Shown here: positions 1 to 12,238 of the stretch, in pieces
Layout: the number at the start of each line of letters is the position of its first letter
How positions within the stretch are numbered: position 1 is the stretch's first letter
From: Episyrphus balteatus
Lineage: Eukaryota; Arthropoda; Insecta; Diptera; Syrphidae
Length of the DNA stretch: 64,000 nucleotides
Assembly (NCBI RefSeq): GCF_945859705.1
Contig: NC_079137.1
Span: 29,445,322 to 29,509,321 of the forward strand
Direction of reading: 5' to 3'
The notes under the pieces: generated by a model
Seen by the model: the letters and a program-made list of their open reading frames with translations, nothing else
What the model was told of the DNA's origin: nothing
Databases searched by the model: none
Translations under genes and position numbers: made by a program

Positions 1-2012
1 TACGCATCAATCATATCGACAGATAGGATACAGGATACAACTCTTCGAGATTCTACCTTCTAGATTACCTTACTTATTCTTAACAAATTATTCTTCTATT
101 TAAAGATTTTACTTTCAAAGTAATAAATAAGCATTTACCTTTAACCGAATTTGCAATTATAACATTAAACAATTTTATGAATTTTCTCATGCATTTGACG
201 AAAGTGATTTAAACAGTAAAATAATAAATAATTTTTTTTTAATTTCAACTCAACTCAAAGGAACGTAATTGTTTTTGTAATGGCTTATTTATTCGACAAG
301 CTATTAATAAGTAAAATAAATCAAAGAAGTTTAGTCGGTTGAATGTTTAGGATTTAGCTTAATGGATTTCAAATTGATGAAGAGAGCACGAAATGTTTTT
401 CCATTATCTAGCCCATTTTCCACAAGGAAATTACTAACTGCTCGTTGTCTATTATAGCAACGTTGATTGTTGTCCTGATTGTTTTCAATTCGCAATGGAT
501 TATTCAAGTCTTTTGTTTCTGTTTGTATTTTAAAATTGAGAAAATGTTCAATCAACCAGCAATGATTGAGAAGGATTTGGTCTTTCCCGAAAAAGAAAAA
601 TAATCTTGGCCTTCCAGATAGATATCTTCCACTTTTGTTCCTATTTTCTTTCTATTTTTAACTTACAAAAGAAGTGATTGGGATTGAAGTAAGAGATATA
701 AAGTTCCTATTTATTTATTTTGTATACCTTAGGTTGTATTGTTGCATAGAAAAAAAGTTATTTTTACCGAAAGAAATTGCATTTTTAATTTAACCTAGGT
801 AAACAAACACGTAATGCAAGTATTTACTTTAAATATACATAGATAAACTAAAAGAAAAACTTCACAAGTAATTTTTTCGTTTTCGTCCCGTTTTCGAGTT
901 ATGACGGTTTTACTGATTTTTGCTCTCTTTTCCCTTAACTTTATTTATTACAGCTTTAGTTTGTCCTTTAACTTTTTTTTCTGTGGACAACCGTTTCTCG
1001 GCAATTTTGCGTCAAACCGAATTTCTTTCGTTTTTTTCGTTGTTTTTTTTTTTCTCAGTTTCATATCATTTTATTCGAAAAAAACACGTAAATGAGTATT
1101 AATTTTGTTTGCTTGTTATTAAAGCCAAGTTTATTTTCTTTAAAAAAAAGATTACTAAAAGTAATTAAAAAAAAATAAACAAACTGAGTGAATTAAAAAA
1201 AAACTAATTTTTAAATACAAAATTATTTCAAATTTCAAATCTTGTATAACCAAAGAACCACTCAAGATAGTGGGTCCTTAGTCCAAATGAGGCAAAAAAA
1301 ACCATATGTTTTTTTTTATTTGCGATTGATCACTTTTCAAGTTTTATACGTCTAATTTTAATCGGTATGCTGGATTTTTTCTCCATGTATTTTTGGACAT
1401 TCTCCTTTGATAATCACTTTTTTAGGGACATGCTGAAAAATCCCAAGAAAAATCACGACAGTAGGTATAATTGTGACAATTCCTGTATTTCCAATTATGT
1501 AAGTGAAGCGTTCAAGAGGAAAATCTTGAATCATCTGAATGAAGAGGAATCAGTGAATAGCTAATGATTGGTCAAAGTTAGGTGATGTTGTATTTTGAGC
1601 CATTTTCAATAAATCACCAAAATGGCGATTTAAGATTTAACTTCATTTGGCGACACGACACGATAAAGGATAGAATTTTTTTAGTTTTTGGCAGTTTAAA
1701 TTCTTCGATTAAAAATCCAATTTTTTTTTACTGCATTTATAGTTCACGAAATATAGGAGGTTATTTGATTTTTAAAAACCACAAGTAAGTAGGTTTAAGT
1801 GGTTTATGTAGCAAGCAATTTTGAAGTTTAGCGATTTATATTTTAAGTTTGGTGATTCCGGTATTTGCGGATTGCGGTATTTTGTAGCGAACTTTGCAAG
1901 AAAAAAAAAATAATAATCGGTTAGCAGTCGATAACTTTTTTGACGAACATGTGAGCGAACTTGTAGAAGGATGCTGCGAATAAGTCGTTTTGCGTATGAA
2001 TATTCTAAGAAA
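1..2012. other. No gene recognised
   Basis: AT-rich, presumably Drep intron or downstream sequence. Only the unassigned minus frame 331-555 was seen. Confidence 0.6.
331..555 (-). other. Unassigned 74-codon ORF
   Basis: Open minus-strand frame (…NNQRCYNRQRAVSNFLVENG…) downstream of the last visible Drep exon. It is not recognised as a DFF-C domain. No clear splice sites. Listed because it is the only protein-like frame in the first 3 kb. Confidence 0.15.
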
Positions 2013-2251
2013 TAGGGTAGAGTTGCCTATTTTCGGCCGTCTCCAGTTTCCGGCCACCTCCCGAAAAATCGTTGTAACTAGTGATTTCGAAGGGGTTCAT
2101 TCCAAATTTTCGCTCGTATGCTGTTCTAACATATAAGAGAACAGCATAAGAGCAACATTTTGGAATAAACCCTATGAAATCCCTAGTTATAACGATTTTC
2201 CGAAAGATGGCCGTAAACTGGAGACGGTCGAAAATAGGCAACTCTACCCTA
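2013..2251. mobile_element. Palindromic MITE, family A copy 1 (TA target site)
   Basis: About 235 bp folding on itself: left GGGTAGAGTTGCCTATTTTC, right its reverse complement, arms about 100 bp and mostly paired. Flanked by TA on both sides. Frames inside are shadows of the palindrome. Confidence 0.85.
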
Positions 2252-3322
2252 TGTATGACACACAAATGTGTTTCATCACGTACTATTAGTGGCACACAAC
2301 ACCGTCACACATCACAAGCACTACCATACAAATCAAAGTTATCTTATTATTTTTTTATTTATCGTCTATTTAATAATGATTAAGAAAAAACCAACAAATC
2401 ATTGAGTGCCGCTATATGTATTTATGAAGTTAAACAAAATCAGTTATGATCCCTCAACCCTCAATCACTTTACCATCGACTTTGTTACTTTGAAAGAAAA
2501 AGTTAGTTTGATCTATGTAATAAAACTAATAAAACTTTTTCAGTAAATCTGAAACGAGTTAATCTATTTCCATTTATCAAAACTTTTGCGGTTAGAAGGG
2601 CAAAACATTGCAAACAAATTTATCGATATATATAAAAACTCCTTTAAATTTTAGCCTAAAACCAAAACCACTAACAGAATAAAACTATAAAATTCAAAAA
2701 ATAAATAAACACTCTAGTTTCCGTTTGTCATTTTCAGTTTATCATTCTCTCCATTATAAAGGTCAAAAATCTCTATTTAAATTTGACTATGCAGAGCATT
2801 AATTTCGATACCAAAAACCATCCTACAGTTTAGTTTTAAACTTTTCCAATTTTCCATTTCATGGAATACCACTATGGTTTTTATTATTTGGAATCACAAT
2901 AAACCGAATATAATGAATTATTATTTAGCACTCAAAACAAAAAAAAAACACACACAATCCCCAAACTTTTCTAACTGGGACTTCTATAACAACAGCAAAA
3001 CTTTTCGCCGGCAAATTATTTCCATCTCTCGAAAACCCACATAAATATTGAGGGAAAAAAAATCCCAAGCAACTGCGAAAGGCAAAGTGCAATATAGCAA
3101 CAAGAAGAAAAAAAAATGATAAGAAAACTCGTTCACCAAATTCAATAGAAAACGAATTTATATAAGATAAACACATAAATGGCAAAGAAACTTTCACATA
3201 ACAAAAAGCGAACAAAATAATAAAGAGAACATAAGAAGGAGAAATCAAATTAAAAACAAAAAAGAGAAAATAAACATCGAGACAAAGATGGGAGGAAAAC
3301 CACCATCCGGCCTCCCCCTAAC
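2252..3322. other. Intron after the last visible Drep exon
   Basis: Follows the donor at 3322. No DFF-C-like exon was found here; the next Drep exon must lie to the left of the window or in a form I did not recognise. Confidence 0.5.
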
Positions 3323-3549
3323 CTGCCTGAATCCTTCAGCTGCTCCATGAAATCCTTGCCGGTGATATCGACCAAGGAATTGGGGTCCATGTTCGACAAT
3401 GAATCCAAGTCAGGGTCACTCATCACGGACACGTTGCATAGGTTGCTCTGAAGTTGGCCAACGAGTTTTTTTATACGATTCGTCTCGGCTACGGCATCTG
3501 TGGTGTCGGCGTATTCTCGATGGCTGGATATTGTTACGTAGTGTGTTGG
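3323..3549 (-). CDS. Drep2: Drep, exon after the CIDE-N domain
   Basis: An open exon with acceptor ctattttcgttgcag before 3549 and donor CAG|GTTAGG after 3323. It starts in phase 0, matching the phase-0 donor of the CIDE-N exon 6 kb upstream, and ends after 75 codons plus 2 nt. The joined reading runs ...GEHWID then PTHYVTISSHREY. The product continues as an Asp/Ser/Asn-rich linker (MSDPDLDSLSNMDPNSLVD) and the start of the next segment (ITGKDFMEQLKDSG), consistent with the linker between CIDE-N and the C-terminal DFF-C-like domain of long Drep proteins. No DFF-C exon is visible in 1-3322, so the gene continues beyond the window. That it belongs to this gene is inferred from strand, phase and continuity. 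Confidence 0.75.
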
Positions 3550-4187
3550 CTGCAACGAAAATAGAAATAAAGATGTTAATTAATTAATTATTGTTTAAAA
3601 AGTCGTTAGTGTTATAAAAATATCTAAGACACGAACAAGTCCTTCAAAAAAAAAAGAGCAGAACTGCTTCCATCTATTTTTTGCATCCCTTGTATCATTT
3701 TAGTGAAAAAGATTAAGAAAACCAAAAAGCCAACAAATCTATCTTGAAGAAATGTTCAAAGTTTCAGTATTCATTTCAAATGGGCTTGAATATACTTTTT
3801 TTTTTTAAGTAACAACTTCGTTAATGGGATTTCCTCTTATTTGCGATTGTTTGAATTTATCTTTGTAGCCAAAGCATTTTTGAAGCACAAAGTTCTCTGA
3901 AATTCCTCCTTTTATTTTAAGCAATGTTAGTTCGCTTACAAAATAAAATGCTTTATAAAGTCGCACATACTTGCTCGTATTATAAAATTTGCTTTGAATG
4001 TTATAGTTTTTTTTGGATTTAGGTCAAAATTATTAGGTTAAAATACATTATTTTGAATTAAAAAAAAGGGAAATTATATTTCCTGCAACTGTGGTCTTAA
4101 CATTTTTCGGTTAAATTAATTATTTCATCGATAAAAACCAATTAGCGTTTTTAAAATTGGCGGATTTCGCCAGGGGGTGACGCGACG

Positions 4188-5027
4188 CACAGTGTGCAAT
4201 TTTACATATCTAGTCGAACTAATTATTAAATTTAAAACTAGATGCGGCGTTTTGCAGTGTCATGAACATAAGATTAAAATAAGCAAAAATATATTTAAAG
4301 TTAGATGATTTTTTTGAGTGAATCTAATAGTCGTGTATTTTATGATTATCAAAGCTAGCTGGACACACATTTTTTTTATTATCTTTTGGTATTCTATTAT
4401 GATGTTACCATAAAAACAAATGTGTTGTTAAGTCTTAAAATGGAAGAAAATTTAATTTTGTTTCAAGACCTTAGGCCCTTTATTTCAATTATTTGTTCTG
4501 ACTTCGTCAAGCGTTTTAAAAATGTATCCGCATGTATCCTTCGTAAAATGGTGCTTAGGACCTCGCTCAATTTTCTATTTATCAGAATCCCTTAAGGGTT
4601 TTTGTGAATAGCTGCGGCCCCCATACAATATTTTTTTTTGTTTAGATTTATAGGCCAAAAACGTATTTTCGATATTTTCAAAAAATCGTAAATCAGATTT
4701 TTGTGACTCCTCATGATAATATAAGACAAAAAGATTAAATAAATTTTTTCGATATCTCGCTTCGTTTTCGAGATATAGATAGTTTTGATAAACAACTCAA
4801 AAACAAAATCAATCGCTCGGCTCTTCCGCATCTATTTTGTACATTATGTACTCCGATGCCTCATATCGGACTTATAATTATTATATATATATATATCTGA
4901 AAATCAATAAGGCGCTTGTAGAAATACTTATTCAATATAATTAAACTGGTTTTCAAAGCAAAAATTAAGTGTACTTGAAACCACGAATTTAGTTCCGCTA
5001 GATTGGCAAAATTGCACACTGTGCGAC
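4188..5027. mobile_element. Inverted-repeat element with GCACAGTGTGCAATTTT ends
   Basis: GCACAGTGTGCAATTTT at the left is exactly mirrored at the right; similarity extends ~25 bp further (TCTAG.CGAACTAA / TCTAGCGGAACTAA). Flanking GAC on both sides could be a target duplication. No ORF of note inside. Confidence 0.55.
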
Positions 5028-5105
5028 CAAGACTTAAGCTTTTCTTAAACCCTTTCTTTAATACCTGAAAAAATCAGCCCTATATTTAGTGACAAACATT
5101 TAAGT

Positions 5106-5655
5106 TACCCGAGTAAAAATAGAAATTGAATTTTTAAAGAGAAAATTCGTCGCACCACCGCCGCACCACGACTGTACCACGATTGCACAACGTACGCACC
5201 ATTTCATTTTGTATATTTGTATATGCTGCAGCATGGTAGATATACATAATATAGATTATTGAAAAATAAAACAAAAACTACCGACGAGAAGGAGATTCGA
5301 ACCCGAGTATCCAGAGCACTTTCAATTAGAAGTCCAACGCCTTAACCACTCGATGTCTGTACGAACTGGCATTTGTTGCTTAAGTCAAAATTACTTTGAA
5401 GACGACTTAAACATTTATATAAGTACGAGAATAGAATTTTTGATCATGGTGCAGGCGTGGTGGTGGTGCACCGAATTTTGCATTCAAAATGAAATGGTGC
5501 GTACGTGGTGCAGTCGCAGTGCGGCGGTGGTACACCGATTTTTTCATACAAAATGAAATGGTGCGGACGTGGTGCAGCGGTGGTTTAGAAATTTTTAAAA
5601 TGGTGAGACGTGGTGCAGCGGTAGTGTGGCGGAATTCCATTTTTACCCGGGTACC
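5106..5655. mobile_element. Inverted-repeat element with GTGGTGC-rich tandem repeats
   Basis: The left terminus TACCCGAGTAAAAATAGAAA is mirrored at the right by a reverse complement of TACCCGGGTAAAAATGGAAT. The right half holds about two ~64-bp units with CAAAATGAAATGGTGC and GTGGTGCAG blocks; the left half carries the reverse complement (GCACCACG, GCACCATTTCATTTTG). A tRNA-like relic lies between the arms. No transposase. Confidence 0.65.
5276..5358 (-). pseudogene. tRNA-like sequence (A and B boxes), decayed
   Basis: On the minus strand: an A-box-like CGAGTGGTTAAGGCG, a would-be anticodon arm TTGGACTTCTAATTG (TCT in anticodon position) and a B box GGTTCGAATC. The acceptor arms do not pair and the anticodon and T stems have mismatches, so it is a tRNA-derived relic or SINE head. 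It sits inside the repeat-rich element at 5106-5655. Confidence 0.5.
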
Positions 5656-7123
5656 TACTCCACTTATAAGCGCCATTCATCTTTCTTGTTTTAAAATATT
5701 CTCAAATTTCTTTCAAAAAGGCAAAGCAAACAAGTCAAACGCAAATGTTTAATTTTGTATTCTATTAGAAAATAAAAATGGTAACACAAGATAACCCATA
5801 AAAAAGGCCAAAACGGTTTATGAAGTAGGTACATTTCTTATTCGTCCTCTTTTTTCTAAAAATTAGTATTGGTGCACGAAAACAAGTTTCATATTTCAAG
5901 GGTTTTCTAATAAGAGTGACTATTTTCAACACATCTCTTGGATATGCAAACGAAATATAAATCATTGACGACTTCGAACGAGTTGTTTTAGAATCAATTA
6001 CACAATGATTAAAAAACAGCAGTGTTGTTACTAAGGACCAAATTAGGAAGTACAAATCTCATGTACTTCAGAGTAAACATAAATTTCACGAACGGTACCT
6101 TAAAGAGTAGACGCCGTCCGTCGTCTTCAAAGGCCGGGAGTCTAAGAAAGTAAGTGATTAAAAATAGAATATTTAAAAAAAAATGAGATTTAAAAATAAA
6201 CTGTCCCTTATCAATTGTTGGATTTGGGATTTGAAGTACTTACACAAAAAACTTTAATACTAACAAAGACTTAATTTGCTTATTTATATTCACGCTGAAT
6301 ACATTTTAATGGTTTTAAGCAAAACCGTATACATACATGTTTGAATACATGAAATGGTCACTTGAGGTTTCACGTTGAGTAAACTTTATTGAAAATCAAT
6401 CAACGCATATTTTAGTGTATACCACTTCAAAACCATACAACTTAATGTTGCCTGATTAAAGTGCATCTTACCCACATTTAATTAACATTCCGTTTTGGTT
6501 TAGTCATACACAACTGTGAACATGCTGGTACTAATTTAATGGCAAAAATTTAGTGTATAACGAATACATTTGCCATATTAGTTCACTGGTTTACCTTTAA
6601 GCTCACATCTCTAACAGAACATCTGCAGCCATTAGTCTCACCACAAAATGTAAGTTTAAACATAACCCCTTACATGACCTTATTACTTATCTTACCTAAA
6701 TTCTAATACCTATATATTTTGGGTAATATAGTGTATCATTGACTGAGAGCAATGTAAACTTTAATTACCCTTAAAGTATTGCATAAGGATTTATTGGAAA
6801 TGTTGCGGTTGATTAACTATTAAGACGCAATACCAAGTATGCTTTCAGAACCAAACAAAGGTGTCTGGTTGTTATGTGTGGCATTTCTAGTTTTGCCCAC
6901 AAAGTTTAGGTATAGGAAAAATAAAACAATTGATCACAAAAAGAAAAAAGAAAAAACATAAACCAGTTCATTGTTTTATATGAATTGTGTATATTTTTCT
7001 AAGTATAATTAAACGATTTCGGAAGCAAAAAGTTAACAAAATTAGCAGAAAATAAATGATGAAGAAATCAAAAACTAACTTTTGACCGAACCACAGCTAG
7101 AAGTCATAAAAAAATAATTTTTC

Positions 7124-7153
7124 AAAAATTCAATTTCTATTTTTACTCGGGTA
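7124..7153. repeat. Solo terminal repeat of the 5106 element family
   Basis: These 30 bases are an exact reverse complement of 5106-5135 (ending TTTTTACTCGGGTA). They may be a decayed second copy, or the true right end of a 2-kb element into which the inner end was inserted. Confidence 0.7.
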
Positions 7154-9540
7154 ATGGTATAGATAAGTGGGGAGAAGTGTGGAGGAAAAACAATATTCCG
7201 TCTGAACTATCCAAAAAGTTCAGTGTGAAAATTGGACATATATAGGTCGCTTAAAAATTCGACTTTTTTTTACCGAACTTTTTTTGTCGAAAGATTTTTA
7301 AAACATTTTTTTGAATTTAAGGCACCTCAAAAAAAAAAAAATTTTACAATTATTTTGCCATTCTGCGGAGATACTTGTCTGATTTTAACAATTATATAAA
7401 TATAACAGCAAACGCTTGAGATCCTTGCAACATTTGGATAACGAAATCAATTGTGTTATTCTGAATTCAATTTCAATTCAGAAAAAAAAAACTCTGAATG
7501 CAATTCAAATACAGATTGCAAAGTCCAGCAAAAATATTACGATTTCTAAAAAAAAGGAAACTACTCCTTTCAGTTCCATACAGATTATTATCTGTATCTT
7601 TTCAATTTTTTTTTTTTTTTTTTTTTTATTTTCTATTGTATGAGTCCTTCATACCTAACCAAAAGCTTTATATCAAAATGAAAATCAATTTACGTTGTGC
7701 TCAAAGCATTTGAATGTAAGCATGAGTATAAATTATAGATAATATTTGTTTTTATTGTTTACTTTATTGTACCAGGTAGGTACAAGAACCTTGTGTATAT
7801 CTATATTTACATTACAGGATTGAAAAAATGAAAAATAAAATCAAATTTTATCAAGAAATCTATGGATTTTCTTTTATTATTATTCTAGAACATAAAGCAA
7901 AGATGGCTATTTATATAGCAATTGATATTTTTGCAGGTAAAACTCATTTCAAAATAATAGTGAAAAATATAAGCTATGTACATATTTGAAAATCTGAATT
8001 AAGCTACTATGTGAAGGATTGCATTCCTTTAATCTTTCCCAGAATATTTCACTAATTAAGATTGAAAGTTTAAAGCTTTAAAGTTATTAAGAGCATAGCA
8101 TTGTCCCTACATTATTTAACTTAAACATAGTGTGCAACTTGTACGTACAGTGTAACTAATAGTCCTATCTAGAAACGCATTGTCGTTTGGTGTTGCAAAA
8201 TTGTAAACACGTATATTTAGTTAGAGTTGAGATAATTGAAATAATTAAACGTCAAAATTTTGAAATTAGTAAAATTAAGAATGAATTTAAAACTAAGCCA
8301 TTTTCAATAAATCCTTCTAATATTTTTTATTTAAAAACCGGTTAAAAATTGGATTTTTGTGAGGGGAGTTTCACATTTTTTTTTTTTCGATTTTTGTGTT
8401 TTTTGAAAATTCCTGTCTCCCAAATGTTTCTTTTATTTTATATAATAGATTATAGATTAGATATATTATAGAAGATTATAAAGATCATTAATAAAGAGAG
8501 AACATAACTCAGGGATAACTTTACTTCTGGTATATTTAACTTTATTTCTGGTTACAAATTTTCGTTACAAAATATTTTACTATATTATGATCAGAAGTAA
8601 AGTTTTCTCTGTTATTTTTTCTCAGTGCAATCTTCTTAAAAAAAAAACTATTCTATTCAAATTAATTAGGTCATTCGTGAACTTTAAAAATGAAATTCCC
8701 AAAACTACTTAAAAAAGCAAAGGTCGTCATTATTCTCTTTTAAAAATCTGATCTCACAGACACAGTGAGGGCAAGCTATTCATCAACTTAACCGACCTAC
8801 GTCCTATTACTGCACAGCAAAAAAAAAGAATAATTTAATAATGAGTCATAATATTTCATTCAAAGATTTTTTTTTCTTCGTTATTCCTTAATCGTCCTTC
8901 AAAATAATTTTCAAACATAAAAAAAATGTTAACAAAATTGAACAAAAGTTTCAAAAACTGTATAAGCAACATTGTATACATTCTAGGATTTAAAAAAAAA
9001 GGGATATAATAAAGATTAAAGGATCCAGAGCGCTTGTATATTTACATAACTTTATATTAAATTGTTTGCATTGGGAATAGGGGCAGATGCAAAGATGTTT
9101 TTTTTTTCGTTCTCTGTCGTTAGTAAACAAGAATATATACGATGAGTAGACAAAGTTTTTCAATTTATGTGAGCACATAAAACAAAGTATTTAATGTTTA
9201 ATATACATTCATATACTTATTGGTCCTTTAAGCAATTTACAATTTTTGTTGAATTTATCTATTTCTCTTGATAAAACCCATATATACATAAATAATCTGA
9301 AAAATGTACAATAATGAAACTTCTTATTTTTGTTCAATTAGTGGAGTGTGAATAAAAAGAATGGCTAGGTTGCAGATTTTTTGATAACAACGACTTGCAT
9401 TTTTTAATTTTAACTCATTTTTGCAAAACAACACCAACAGACAAACACAAATCAAGTTAACAACTGATTCCCGATAAATAGGCAACGACATTTCCTCACT
9501 AAAAAACTTCATATGTATTTTTTTTTTTTTTTTAACTTAC
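7154..9540. other. Drep intron, no gene seen
   Basis: AT-rich with poly-T tracts (7608-7630) and a small hairpin near 8510-8625 (…aactttacttctgg / cagaagtaaagtt…). Confidence 0.7.
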
Positions 9541-9756
9541 ATCAATCCAATGTTCACCAGGAAAAACAGCTATTAGCTCAGTATTTGGTTCAAGAGTCCT
9601 AAAATATTCCTCATCGTCTATTTCCGTGCCATCCGAATCTAAATGTATCGTTGGCAGGAGATCGACTTTTTCAAACTTTTCCGCTACTTTTGTACGAATC
9701 TCTTCGAGTGAGGATGCAACAACCGCTTTCTTAATGTTTCGTGTTATGTCCTTGAT
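9541..9756 (-). CDS. Drep2: Drep, CIDE-N domain exon
   Basis: A 72-codon internal exon with acceptor ctctctatttgcag before 9756 and donor GTAAGT after 9541, phase 0 at both ends. It encodes almost a whole CIDE-N (CAD) domain: IKDITRNIKK, KAVVASSLEEIR, the acidic turn HLDSDGTEIDDEEYF, then TLEPNTELIAVFPGEHWID. CIDE-N domains mediate homo- and heterotypic binding among the apoptotic DNase DFF40/CAD, its inhibitor DFF45/ICAD and CIDE proteins; fly members are Drep1-4. Both the basic face (R/K near the N-terminus) and the acidic face (DSDGTEIDDEE) used in head-to-tail assembly are present. I favour Drep2 because of the long-intron structure and remembered similarity, but Drep3 is not excluded. 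Confidence 0.9.
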
Positions 9757-12238
9757 CTGCAAATAGAGAGAAAGAGAAAAAAAATTGAAAAATTACTTTA
9801 GGAATAGAGATCTTCTTCATCTACTATAGGTATTCTATTATTCAAATATGTCATTTATATTCGCACAAGAGCTATAAGTGGGATTTCAAAATTTATTGAA
9901 ATCCCATTCGATTCAATTCACACATAGAGCAACAACTATATACTTTTATCATTGGGGACGCGCGCTGAACATCAGCACACCAACACCATATTCACACATC
10001 AACTAAAGGAGCAACAGCAACAACAGTTCACTTGACATATCAAGGAGTTGATTGAAAAGAACTCTTCTCGTTTTCATTGCAGACGATACAACAACCATGT
10101 CGTGTGTTCGTATTTTATAGTAGAGGAGCCCAAGGACACATCAGGACTCAGATTGCAGTAGCGCACTCGTACATATGCCCCACATTTTGATGCTGCAGAG
10201 AAGATTCCTTCTTCGGTTTATACGAAGAGTATGTACAAAACCTCATGGGGCTATTTTGAAAACCGAGAGGGTAATGTTTTGAATGTGGGTGAGTACCTAT
10301 AGTTTGAATTTCACATTATTTGCTGGATAGGATATGGGGTTTGGAGGATTCTAATCGATTATAATCGATTATAATAATTATGGGCTTTATGAACGAAAGG
10401 AGGCTGCTGTAAGTGTATGGTTTAATGATAATAAATTCAATTGATGGCAATTGCCATATATTATACAGGGTGATTTGCATTAGATGTGACAAAAAGAACA
10501 TGCGTAAGTTAAGTTGAGACATAGAACTTTTTTTCGGAAAGATTAACGTAGGAATTCCTTTCTTTCTAAAAGTTACGATCAAATTAGTCTTAAAATTTAT
10601 TATTTTATCGGTCAGGCGATTTCGAAGTCAGCCGAATTTGAATGCAAGAAAGAAGAAACAGAAAAGAAATCTTAATTTACTCCCTATTTGGTATTGGCAA
10701 TTTTAAATGCTTTTAATGTCTCCATAAAGACATAAAGAAAGTCGTAAAGAAAATTTTCAAAGACTTTTCTGACTGGAAAAAATAAAAAAAAAATTCTTAA
10801 AAGAGTTGTATTTTCAAAGCTATAGAGCACCGCAATCCGCAAAGCATGTCTATGTTTTTTTTAGTCTTTCCTTCAGTTTTATTCGGTGCTACAGACTGAA
10901 ATTTTTAGTTTATCAACTTAGATGTAAATTTTGTACGTCTCTAGGCCACAAGTTTTAATGTTTTTTTTTTTCTTTAAATTTTTCGATTTTGTACGTAAGT
11001 AATGGACAACTGATTTCCCTCCTAAGAAAATATTCAGCTGTGCATGCAATTACTTTTCCGAAATACCATCCAATATTTAATTTTAAGAACATGCTTTCAT
11101 TTATAGGTACCTAGAAATCACAATCAATAACGTTATTGTTCATTAGTGCTAAAAAATATTTCATGTTGCTTTATCAAAAAAATATCATTTTTTACTGAAT
11201 AAAACAGATAGAAAAAAAGTACAAATATTTTGTTTTATAAATTAAACCTCATAACTATTTTCATTACTAAAATCACAATCGAATTTTATCTCTTTTGATA
11301 CCAAAAATATTATTTATTAGACCTTATTTAATTAATTAATTTATAAAACCGTTTTCTAACCGCATTCAAATTGTTTCCTCAGGCAATTTTCCTTTTAGAA
11401 ATCCCCACATAATATATAATATATCTGTCTGTACCGTATGTTTTGTATTTAAATTATTCCATTTTATTTCCTGGAAAATTAATTTTACATTCACTATTTT
11501 CCATCTTAGTTAATTAAATATGCAAACGATGTGATGGATAGAACGTAGGGTGTTATATGCACTAATTAAAACCACTAACATAAGCAATAACCTGAGCAAA
11601 AAACCACAAATTTTCGAACGAAATGAGCAAATCCAATGCAATCTATTAAACACTTGGATGTACAATTGTGTATTGTATTGTACACTCAAAGAAAAATAGG
11701 CTATATTCCATTAACATTAACTTACTGTATGTATATTATTTTAAATTAACTCAGCAAGTTGCAGCAGTAATATCAAATTCAATTATATGGAAAAGGTTAA
11801 CAAAAGGATGTTCACAAACTATTGAGATCATCAAAGTTAGATTCATTAAAACTGCTTATTAGTTATTGAAAAGCATTGATAAATCGCAAATGTTGTCATT
11901 TAAAAAAACCTTAATATCACAAAAAATACGAAAATTGTTCTATTTTCTTCTGACTTTTCATAACTCGCCAACCAAATCTCATGCAGGAAATATTAAAGCA
12001 TTATTCTGTTCAAACGTTATTTGAAGTCATAGTTCAACATTAACATTTTTCTTAACTTCCTGAAGATTATTACCTATTGAATTATAATTAAAAAATGTAA
12101 GTTTAACTCAATGAACCATTTTTTTTTTAAGTGTATCTAGATATCATTTCCCAACGGATTTTTATGAGACAAACTGTAAAAATAAAGATGGAAAAAAAAA
12201 CAAAGTGTAAATATGATTTTAATGGAATATATCCATTA
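9757..12238. other. Drep intron, no gene seen
   Basis: Contains a slightly more G+C-rich patch (9940-10270) without open frames and a lone ACAGGGTG end near 10466. Confidence 0.7.

Noticed and set aside
2005..2383. Frames matching those at 30723-30983
   Set aside because: Shadows of the palindromic MITE family A.
2925..3248. 107-codon minus frame just after the Drep exon
   Set aside because: Lies beyond the splice donor in low-complexity intron sequence; hydrophobic composition comes from A/T-rich runs.
5276..5358. Functional tRNA gene
   Set aside because: A and B boxes are present, but acceptor arms do not pair and the other stems have mismatches.
5407..5752. Trp/Val-rich frames through the GTGGTGC repeats
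   Set aside because: Frames are kept open by the repeat sequence itself; both strands are open, as expected for a G+C-rich tandem repeat.
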